NCBI GenBank assembly: GCA_030765065.1
Contig: CM060989.1
Coordinates: 55,504,001-55,568,000 of the forward strand
DNA length: 64,000 nucleotides
Source: Deroplatys truncata
Taxonomy: Eukaryota > Arthropoda > Insecta > Mantodea > Mantidae
Reading direction: 5' to 3'
A model generated the notes under the pieces. That model ran no database searches, was not told the origin of the DNA, and saw only the letters and a list, made by a program, of their open reading frames with translations. The stretch's first letter is position 1. The number at the start of each line of letters is the position of its first letter. Shown piece after piece: positions 55,960 to 64,000 of the stretch. The translations under genes and the position numbers were made by a program.

Positions 55960-56661
55960 TCTGATGTGTTAAACTCACATGACTTTCTCTACTCTTGTAC
56001 AAACTAGTGTTACAAACGCTTATTCTCCATCTACTTCATGTTAATCGAAATGTTAATCTTATTGCTAATTTTCTAGTAGGTGCAAGGGGAATATGGTAGG
56101 CTTGAAGCGATAGTCAAATATTTTAAGCGCTGGTTGCTATGTGGAGCATTCCATTCTCTTTGTAAGTCCAGGACATAACAAAATGAATAACGAATTCCCA
56201 TTTGAGAAAAAGTATTGGAAAATTTAAGGAAATAACAAGCAATATCTCGAAAATGGTTCACAAAAAAAAATGTATATAAATTGTGTATTTTAACGCGATC
56301 TACATTTTTTGTGCAGTAACATTTTGTCTATCTCTTATGGTTTACCAGTTATGCAAAAGTCGTTCACAATGAATACTTTTGGAGACATTCCCAGAAAATT
56401 CGAGATAGGTGGGAGGGATTTTCTTGAAACCTTCGTCTCGCATCTCTGGAAGATACTGAACCTAAATACCAAGTTTGGTGTTTATCCGAATGTTCGTTTC
56501 TGAGTTATGCTGTTCACAGACACACATACACGGACATGTTTCCAAAAATGCATTTTTTGGATTCAGGGGGTCTCAAAACATATATTTCCGGTGTAATCCC
56601 CGTATCGAATTTTTGGGTAGAATACAAACTTCCCCTACTTACTATACGTAGTAGAGAAAGT
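55960..56661 (+). mobile_element. HLE repeat copy with internal deletion
   Basis: TCTGATGTGTTAAACTCACA to AGTAGAGAAAGT, but about 110 bp is missing after CCCAGAAAATTCGAGATA (56408), where it jumps to GGTGGGAGGGATTTTC. It lies in an A-run at the edge of the MITE fragment. Confidence 0.86.
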
Positions 56662-57333
56662 AAAAAGGCATATGGATGAAACAGATTCTTAGTAACACTG
56701 ACATTAAAAGAATACACTCAACATAAAGGAAAATGGTTCATCCGTTAACTTGGCTGATCACATGTTTGGCAAAACCGTTTGTCTTTCGGAAGCACTAGTC
56801 TATTATTTAAGAACGGCTCTAATGTTTATGATATGAGCATACACGTGACTTAGAAATAATGACGCAGCACAAAACGTTTCTCGCATTTATGTTATAGCAG
56901 CAATTTCATATCTCGGCAGCTGCTCTGTTTTCTTGTTCACGTCTACACGATTGTTACGGCGAGCTAAATCGCCTGCGGGCCGAGAGTCGAGTGCAATAAA
57001 GGGCCGGAAGTCGAGAAACAAAAAAGCAAAGGCGGCAAAGCGCAACAGGTTACATCTGTTCCGGGACTTTCATTGAAGCGGGGCACCATTCAAGGACATA
57101 TTACTCGCCCCCGTATCCCACAGGATGGCAACGTTCATCTTTAATCAGTCCTGGGTTCATTTCAAGAGCACAGTGGCGATGTGCCAGTGTTTATTTCGAC
57201 TAATGACGACTAAAGTTTGCATGCTTCCATAACCTACACCAATGATTCCTTACTCATGCTCAAGAACGCGCTGTCGACTGCACTATCAACGGAAATAGGG
57301 ATGCTATAGAATTATATAAAGCATACAGTTCCC
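56662..57333. other. Unassigned region
   Basis: Nothing recognised. Confidence 0.4.
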
Positions 57334-57335
57334 TA

Positions 57336-58625
57336 TACGAGGACAGTCCCAGAAGTACCCGACCGGACGTATATACAGCAGTTGTTTCAAACAAATGACT
57401 ATAGTAGAAAATACCACCCTTATAAAGCTTAAGTTTGAAGTTTGATGATGCTACGTTGCTTAGTAATTGTTTGGCAGCCATTAATAGTGAACTCTCTCAG
57501 CGAATTTGTACACATGGATAAAACTGGCCATCGTTATGTGATACAATACTTTCATTTGAAAGGTCTTAGTCCAACTAATATTAAACCTGAGCTAGATTCT
57601 ACTCTGGGGAAGTCTGCTCCTTCGTTTACAACAGTAAAATATTGAGTGACAGAGTTTAAGCGAGGCCGTACGAGCTGCCAGGACGAACATCGCAGTGGTC
57701 GACCAAATGAGGTGACCATGCCAGAAACTGTGAAGAAAATTCACAAAATAGTATTGGATGACCGTCGACTGAAAGTGCACGAGCTAGCAGACATCGTAGG
57801 CACTTCAAAACGTACTGTACATCGCATAGTAACTGAAAAAGTAGACATGAGAAAGCTATACGCAAGGTGGAACCGCGTTTACTCACAATGGAACAAAAAC
57901 AGCGTCGTGAGGAAAATTCAGTCGAGTTTTTGGCGATGTTTCGCTGCAATTAAGCTCAGTTTTTGCGTCGTTTCATAACTATGTATGAAACATGGGTCCA
58001 TCACTTCACACCTGAGACGAAGGAACAGTCAAAACAGTGGATTGAAAGGGGAGAATCGGCTCCGAAGAAGGCGAAGACAGTTCCATCTGCGGGCAAGGTC
58101 ACGGCGTCAGTTTTTTGGGATGCACGTGGGATAACTTACATTGATTATCTTCGAAAAGGAAAAGCAATCAATGGCGAGTATTATGCAAACTTATTGCAAC
58201 GTTTGAATGATGAAATCAAGCAAAAGGCCGCATTTAGCGAAAAGAAAGTTCTGTTTCATCAAGACAATACACCAGTTCACACATCCATTATCGCCATGGC
58301 CAAAATCAATGAGTTAAAGTTCAAATTGCTTCCGCATGCACCCTATTCGTCAGACTTAGCCCCCTCTAATTATTTTATGTTGAAGGTTGAAGAAATGACT
58401 TGGTGGTAAAAGATTTGCCAACAATGAAGAGGTGGAGTCTGCAGTTGATGGCTATTTTGCAGAACTCGGCGGATCTCACTATAAACAGGGTATGGAAGCT
58501 ATTGAACATCGCTGGGAAAAGTGTATCGAGCTGAAAGGAGATTATGTAGAGAAATAAAGATGTTTTTCCCCAAAATTTTTGTTTTTTCTTTGTTAGGTCA
58601 GGACTTCTGGTACAGCTCTCGCAAG
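57336..58625 (+). mobile_element. mariner-family DNA transposon 3, nearly full length
   Basis: The ends share an inverted repeat: ACAGTCCCAGAAGTACCCGA at the left and the complement of GCTGTACCAGAAGTCCTGAC at the right, with TA next to each. The interior encodes an almost complete mariner transposase on the plus strand. At 1.29 kb it has standard mariner length. It is inactivated by stops, frameshifts and catalytic changes. Confidence 0.9.
57514..58557 (+). pseudogene. mariner transposase pseudogene lacking two catalytic Asp
   Basis: Opens MDKTGHRYVIQYFHLKGLSP, then APSFTTVKY followed by a stop (TGA at 57643, where the family has Trp). VTEFKRGRTSCQDEHRSGRP, EVTMPETVKKIHKIVLDDRR and LADIVGTSKRTVHRIV form the DNA-binding half. 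A frameshift near 57870 leads to PRLLTMEQKQRREE, and a second stop lies near 57951. The catalytic half reads MYETWVHHFTPETKEQSKQW (first Asp, usual VDETW, is Tyr), FHQDNTPVHTS (second Asp kept) and PYSSDLAPSNYFM (third Asp, usual PSDYF, is Asn). After another frameshift the C-terminus ends CIELKGDYVEK. Confidence 0.9.
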
Positions 58626-58815
58626 TAACTTCTAAAACGATGTCAACCTAGCATGATGGCCAAGTTCCACCAGCACATGGTTACAACCTTAAGATAAGAA
58701 AGTATCGTACCATCACCCCATTACCGTATATTTTGAACAAATATGTTTATTCTAAACAGCTTAAACCCTGAAAATACAGGTGAAAATACCGAGGAAATTT
58801 CAATCCCATATATAT

Positions 58816-59250
58816 AATAGGGAGTGCCAAAAGACTTCAAACCGGCTGCGCGGTGTTTTTCATGTCCGCGTCCTCGGCGCTCGTTGCCGTCTGCCGCTAT
58901 CAAAGAAAGGCGCAAATGAAACCATACAACATTTTTAAAACTATTTTTAAATGCTTTATTTAACAACTTAATGAAAATGTGTTTGAGGGCAAACTTATTA
59001 GTACAGATTTGTGGCACCCTCGGTCTCCCGACCTAACCACCTGCGATTTCTATTTCTGGGGTAACTTAAAACAAAGTGTACAAGACAAATCCACACACCG
59101 TGAAAGAATTAAAACAAAATATCCGCCAGGAAACTGCCAGCATTTCTCAAAGTGATCTATGGCGAGTGATGGATAGTTTCCTAAAGAGGTGCCAAAAATG
59201 TATGGACAATAACGGTGGCCAGTTTCAGCATCTCCTTTCATATGTATAAA
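58816..59250 (+). mobile_element. IS630-like (DUF4817 family) 3' fragment
   Basis: The left part (58816-58978) is the terminal repeat arm also seen at 22742 (GGCTGCGCGGTGTTTTTC, TGCCGCTATCAAAGAAAGG). It is joined to the transposase C-terminus, which reads DLWHPRSPDLTTCDFYFWG-like sequence, NPHTVKELKQNIRQE, ISQSDLWRVMDSFLKRCQKC and MDNNGGQFQHLLSY. The N-terminal two-thirds and the right arm are missing. It supplies the coding context for the inverted 3' piece at 22742-23085. Confidence 0.75.
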
Positions 59251-59424
59251 CGTCGAAAAAGTATTTTCACGTTCAAATGGGGGTGCGGAAAGTACTCTTT
59301 CTTTCGTGAATTTTTAATCTTCTAAAACTTGCAACATGTTACACACTTGGCAAAACAAAACACAAACAGAATTTTGGAATAATACATGAATTATATATAT
59401 ATATAATTCAAAAAGTTACTTTTT

Positions 59425-60305
59425 ACTTTCTCTACTATGTAAAGTAGGGGAAGTATTGTATTCCACCCAAAAATTCGATACCGAGATTTCTCCGGAAATC
59501 TATGTTTTGAGACCCCCTGAATAAAAAAAAACATTTTTGGAAACAGCATAACAGAAACGAACAGTCGGATAAACACCAAATTTGGTATTTAGGTGCAGTA
59601 TCTTCCAGAGATGCGACACAAAAGGTTTTCAAGAAAATCCCCCCGCCCCAGATTACCCTTTACATGGAACATTTTTTGAAAATTTTAATTTTCTCGAAAA
59701 TGGCTATAACGATTTTGATTAAAATATCATATGTTTAAGATATTTTCATGACAAATAAAATGTATATCTTCAATTTTCTGGGAATGTCTCCAAAAGTATT
59801 CTTCATTGTGAACGACTTTTGCATAATTGGTAAACCATAAGAGATAGACAAAAGTTTACTACACAAAAAATGTAGACCGCGTTAAAATACACAATTTATG
59901 TCTTATACATTTTTTTGTTGAGTGAACCATTTTCGAGATATTGCTTGTTATTCCCTTAAATTTTCCAATACTTTTTCTCAAATGGGAATTCGTTATTCAT
60001 TTTTTTGTGTTGGATATGCAAAGAGTATTAATCTGTGGCAAAGAGAATGGTGCTGCACCTAGCAACCAGCTATTAAGAGATATGTTTATGCTTAAAGGCT
60101 ACTGTATTTCTATATTGCCCTTGCAAATACAAAACAAGGGGAACATAGTACGCCTTAAGCGATAGTCAAATATTTTTAGAACTGGTCGCTATGTGTAAAA
60201 TGTAATTCTCTTTGCATGTCAAAAGATCGTTTCTGCAAATGTTTATCTCGATTAATATGAAATAGATGGAGAATTAGAGAAAGTCATGTGAGTGTAACAC
60301 ATCAG
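59425..60305 (-). mobile_element. HLE repeat, full-length copy (long-middle subfamily)
   Basis: From ACTTTCTCTACTATGTAAAG to ACACATCAGG on the plus strand, lying next to T/A runs. Its middle (TATTAATCTGTGGCAAAGAG, AAGGCTACTGTATTTCTATA) is the long form shared with 17541-18465. No CA array is present; the CA site is deleted. Confidence 0.85.
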
Positions 60306-60877
60306 GTTTTTTATTTTTAAAGAGTCAACCTCCGTATGATATTTGTATGGATCTGCTGATGAATACACGATATAATGAACATGCTTAACATGCTATTGCA
60401 ATGAACACAATTATATGTCCCATAAAACGTTGCTATAAGAGTCAGTTACGTCTTTCAAACAATAATCTCTGTTTGCGACACCAACAATTCAAATCACTGG
60501 TGACAATTCTGAAATCGTTGGCAGGTAAAGTCAGCAATTCTTTGGAAAGCTGTGTGAAGAACTAGCCTACAAGGACCTTTTCCTTTATTGCTTCATCCGT
60601 TCCATGTGGCTAGCGCTCTCCATCATCACCTTGCTGCATATAATCAATTTGTCACTCTCTTTGTCTTTCCATACAATGAACATGGCCGTACTAAATCAAC
60701 TACTTCTTGCGGATGTCAACTGTTGCGTTGTTTACTTGAGGAAGCCCTGTTCTATTTTCTTTATAATCGCTTATTTGTGTCATTGTGCACACAGTTTAGT
60801 CTGCTGGCTTACTAAGGTAGTTTTAGTGTTATTCACACACTTAACTCGTGAAAAGGAAGAAGTAAAATACGGCCACC
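60306..60877. other. Unassigned region
   Basis: The frames at 60588-60957 have no recognisable domain. Confidence 0.4.
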
Positions 60878-61015
60878 TCGTGTTGTGGGGTAGCGTGTCT
60901 TGCCTCACATCAAAGAGGTCACGAGTTCGTATCGGTTTGGACGAGTTAAATGGATAAAGTTTTTCTATAGTTTCCCCTCATCCAGAACCAAGCTCTAGGG
61001 ATTCCGGGCCTATTT
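60878..61015 (+). mobile_element. tRNA-derived SINE head (family S5)
   Basis: Box A-like GTGGGGTAGCGTGTCTTGCC and box B-like CACGAGTTCGTATCGG, followed by body sequence (TTTCCCCTCATCCAGAACCA). About 140 bp; the tail merges with the inverted fragment that follows. Confidence 0.65.
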
Positions 61016-61117
61016 GACCATAATTTCGTTAATTAACCGTCCGATATAACCTACCCGAATGAAGGACGTTCCAAGAAAATACATTATTTTCACTAATGCG
61101 GATTTTTTTCCCAAAGA

Positions 61118-61262
61118 ACACAATAGTTCATTAATAATTGTTCTTTCACAAGGAATTAAGTTGGAAATGTGAATGAAAAACCGAATCCCACGACGGATCC
61201 GAAAAATGGATGTTCGATTTTCCATGGTAATGCTTTTCCTCTGTACTACCATGGCAAGGTGC
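61118..61262 (-). mobile_element. SINE S1-related copy, inverted
   Basis: The minus strand reads CTTGCCATGGTAGTACAGAG (box A-like), GATCCGTCGTGGGATTCGG (degenerate box B), then CCTTGTGAAAGAACAATTAT, the S1 tail. It is a diverged copy. Confidence 0.55.
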
Positions 61263-61278
61263 CTGCATGGGCATTATA

Positions 61279-61979
61279 CGAGGGGCGTCCAATAAGTAAG
61301 TTTCTCTATTTTATAAAACACATTACACACAATTGATCATGTTGAATTAATTTTATTTATATAGTACAACCCTTCTGTTGCTTTTCTACATAGTCAACAT
61401 GTTTTTCTAAGCGGTTTTGGGGACGTGACACAAGTTTCTCCAAGCCAGTGTTGTACCAGATCGGGTCCTGTACTCGCAACCAGCTGTTCACTTCTGATTG
61501 ATCTTCGTCACGGTGTTAAAGTGCTTACCTCCAAGATGACCTTTGAGTCAGGGGAACATGTGATAATCACTTGGGAAAGCATCTGGTGAATATGGAGGAT
61601 GCGAGAAAACTTCCCAGTTGAATCTTCTGAGCTCAGCCTGGGTCAAGATTCAACTTGGAAGTTTTCTCGTATCGTCTGTATTCACCGGAGCTTGAACCAA
61701 GTGATTTTCACATGTTCCTCCAACTCAAAGGCAAGCACTTTTAACACCGATGATGAAGTCAAATCAGTGAACAGCTGATTGCGAGCACAGGACCCGACCT
61801 GGTAAAACACTGGCTTGGAAAAACTTGTGTCACGTCCCCAAAAATGCTTCGAAAAACATGTTGACCATGTAGACAAGTAACAGAAGGATTGTACAACATA
61901 AATAAAATTAATCCAACATGATCAATTGTGTGTAATTTTTTTTATAAAATAGAGAAACTTACTTATTGGACGACCCTCG
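61279..61979. mobile_element. Fold-back mariner derivative (two 3' ends, inverted)
   Basis: Arms of about 340 bp meet at a spacer of about 17 bp near 61628. The outer ends CGAGGGGCGTCCAATAAGTA and its near-complement are flanked by TA (61277-61278 and 61980-61981). The left arm, read on the minus strand, and the right arm, on the plus strand region's complement, contain pieces of a mariner transposase C-terminus (LKGHLGGKHFNTV, LVSRPQ-like, KNMLTM). The element is thus two inverted copies of a mariner 3' end with mariner-type target sites. It cannot encode a transposase. Confidence 0.85.
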
Positions 61980-61981
61980 TA

Positions 61982-62577
61982 CCTTCAAATTGCCAGGCAA
62001 TCACTACGCCACATCAGCCAAGCATGGTATGGTATGACATGTATATGATACTGCAAGACAATTTATTGCCATTCTATGCAATAACTTAATAATTCCACCA
62101 ATTTTGGCGCAAATGTGTGCGCCCTTAAGAGATAGCCCAATAGGAGGTAAAGTATGTGAACTATATGGTGATGTGCGTCAGGACTGGCAGAAATCAGCGC
62201 CATTGTTTGGTATGCTTTTAATTGCACGCCTTCGTGTTCACAATTCGACCTATTTCTTCTAAGCTCTTAAGACTTCGCAACGGTCCCTTATATGAGCATT
62301 TGTGTTTAACCGTCAACACTGTCGTCCGTGCTCCTTGAAACGCCAACAGTCATTCAGCAACCAATCAGTTCATTCATATATACCATTCATACGCATCTGG
62401 CCTCGTGTTGGAAACAACGTGCGGAAACGATGAAGGTCATGTCTCCGTAACCTTGATTCTTGGACGATGCCTGCTTGAGAAAACTACTTGAAATGTGGTA
62501 TGACAGCATCGCCATATCCCCGTGATGCACGGGCCTTTTTACTGTAAGATTACGAGGTGATTTTGCTTTATCTTCTC
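61982..62577. other. Unassigned region
   Basis: Nothing recognised. Confidence 0.4.
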
Positions 62578-62700
62578 TTTGTAGGACTTACAAGCCAATG
62601 CCTTGGTCAGTAGCCTGTCAAGGATCTAGCAAAATCTAGATCATAGCATATCCAGGATGGGTGATGCGTCAGTCATCTCCTCCGTCCGTTGCTGTAGGCT
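62578..62700 (-). mobile_element. SINE S2 tail fragment
   Basis: TGTAGGACTTACAAGCCAAT, GGTCAGTAGCCTGTCAAGGA and CTAGATCATAG match the 3' part of the S2 copy at 42600. The head is absent. Confidence 0.7.
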
Positions 62701-63727
62701 TAACTTGATGCATCTCCCATGTTAATTCCAGAAGTTCGCAGTGTGCTGGTTCTCTGCAATTTTATCCTCGGCTAGCTGCAGTAGTTTTCTTTAAACTATA
62801 TGGGAGCCTGGACTTATCCTCGGTAAAGGAAGCGTAGATCTCGGGTGGTGATATAGGAAGACATAGACGTGTTTTGGTTATGAACAGATGACACTGCCGT
62901 TTCTTTTTATTTTACTAACCCATGTAGAATACAACACTGGTATTGCCGCTGTTAAAATACTATCCACCGCTGTTAAAATGCGGCGCGGATATGACATGAA
63001 GTTTAAATATGCTTGTTATCTCTTTACGAGTAGCGGTTCTTAGGTGTGTTTCTAAAACTGTCTTTATTCCCTTTTTGGCTCGATATCTCACACATCCTGC
63101 AGCATCTCTCCCTGATCACACATGACAAAATGCCAAACTGCCCAACTGCAATGCAATGCTAAACTGCCCAAAACTACCAAACTGCCTGGAATCTGCTCCA
63201 AACAGATCCATTTATAGTCGCAAGCTACTGAGGCTGCTTCCTTTCCTATTGGTCCATTTTTAGCGCCACTCGACGCGTCTAACTATTTCGTATTAACTCC
63301 CAGGGATCTCATTGGTCCAAGTTTAATATAAATCGCGGCTTTTCCTAAGTTTACCGTTAAGCTATCTGTCTCTCTCACTTGGTCACGGCGAATTATCAAA
63401 TAAAGGGACAAAGGCGCTACACCCTCGCTGTAGGAATAATGGCCCTGCGACCAAAGAGACGTCATAAAACTAGATTTTCTGCCTTCGAAGGCACTATTCC
63501 TGTAGCTAAAACATTTCGTCGTGGACAGCATTTTAACACAGCGCTTAAATTATTTACATTAAACCATTTATAACTCTTCTAACATTAGTAACCTAGATAC
63601 ATACATAACGTTAAATCACCTTTCTTAAAATATACAAGCAGTATAAGAAAAAGATATGTACATAGTATGATTTAACATCAATAAAAATTAATTAATAAAT
63701 TATCTATAATTACAGTTCTCGGGCTCG
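62701..63727. other. Unassigned region with promoter-like cluster
   Basis: Around 63120-63180 the word AACTGCC recurs several times in a short imperfect array. Two ATTGGTCCA words (63249 and 63311) precede a TATAAAT (63328), which looks promoter-like. No coding sequence follows that I can identify, so the role is unknown. Confidence 0.35.
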
Positions 63728-63955
63728 GCCTAGAGTTGCCGTATCAGTGATCAGCCCAATGCCTGGTATGGCTGTGAAGGAAACGAAATTTAGTCATAAA
63801 AGGGATGATAGGAAAATTCGCGGATCAAATTATCCAATCCAACATTCGCCTAGCGAAAACCGCAACCTTCGGTCAGATTAGTTTGCCCTAGGGGTTTGAA
63901 CCCGGTACCTCCCAGTAACCAGAGATGTTACTGCCTCAGCCATCTCGCTCGGATC
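63728..63955 (-). mobile_element. tRNA-derived SINE (family S2)
   Basis: On the minus strand the head has GAGATGGCTGAGGCAGTAAC (box A-like) and GGTACCGGGTTCAAACCCC (box B). The body includes CTAATCTGACCGAAGG and ends near GATCAGCCCAATGCC on the plus strand. It is the same family as 42600-42868. Confidence 0.8.
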
Positions 63956-64000
63956 TTGATTTCTCTCTCCAAGTTATAAGCTAATGCAGCCGTCGAAAAG

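Noticed and set aside
1-64000. CRISPR arrays, operons, Shine-Dalgarno sites or prokaryotic terminators
   Set aside because: No regularly spaced short repeats and no prokaryotic gene organisation; all repeats are eukaryotic transposons.

Overview
The window looks like repeat-dense intergenic DNA from an insect with a large, AT-rich genome. This rests on many decayed mariner, Tc1 and IS630-type transposons typical of insects, a DUF4817-type helix-turn-helix, tRNA-headed SINEs, and the absence of prokaryotic gene organisation. A hemimetabolous insect is plausible, but that is only a guess from the repeat content. I find no host gene and no complete tRNA or rRNA gene. All recognisable coding stretches belong to mobile elements and nearly all are broken.

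The dominant component is one non-autonomous repeat family, called HLE here, about 0.7-0.95 kb when complete. It begins TCTGATGTGTTACACTC and ends GTAGTAGAGAAAGT next to an A-run. Pieces of about 25 copies on both strands cover roughly a quarter of the window. A 12-base inverted repeat (ACTTTCTCTACT) is flush with one end but about 25 bases in from the other. A small hairpin lies just before the 3' end. Insertions fall in A/T runs with no clear target duplication, and head-to-tail tandem pieces occur. Together these point to a Helentron-like (rolling-circle) non-autonomous family. Two loci (14497-16228 and 33384-35179) carry an inverted copy inserted at the same T-run of another copy. Fixed spots in the element have grown into CA/GT, TC and poly-A microsatellites.

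Region by region: 0-10 kb has HLE copies, a TIR element (2586-3335), a broken mariner (4707-5956), a MITE hosting a SINE with a 12-bp target duplication (7743-8698) and a fold-back element. 10-20 kb has SINE pieces, a mariner split by a LINE fragment (12330-13759), the first HLE composite and diverged HLE copies. 20-28 kb has a SINE, two solo-type LTRs of one LTR-retroelement family, a rearranged DUF4817 IS630-like element, a LINE 3' end and a Tc1 3' end. 28-31 kb is a degraded PIF/Harbinger element. 31-37 kb has a candidate LTR and the second HLE composite. 37-41 kb is a long-ended Tc1 element split by a third LTR (4-bp target duplication), with an IS630-like N-terminal fragment. 41-46 kb has a hAT MITE with a perfect 8-bp target duplication, a SINE, and tandem HLE copies hosting the fourth LTR. 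46-56 kb has diverged HLE copies, a Crypton-like fragment, a SINE and an IS630-like transposase. 56-64 kb has a mariner lacking two catalytic aspartates, another DUF4817 fragment, a 700-bp fold-back mariner derivative and further SINE pieces.

The elements do not form a pathway; the biology here is the order of insertions. LTRs sit inside Tc1 and HLE copies, SINEs sit inside MITE and HLE copies, and HLE copies sit inside each other.
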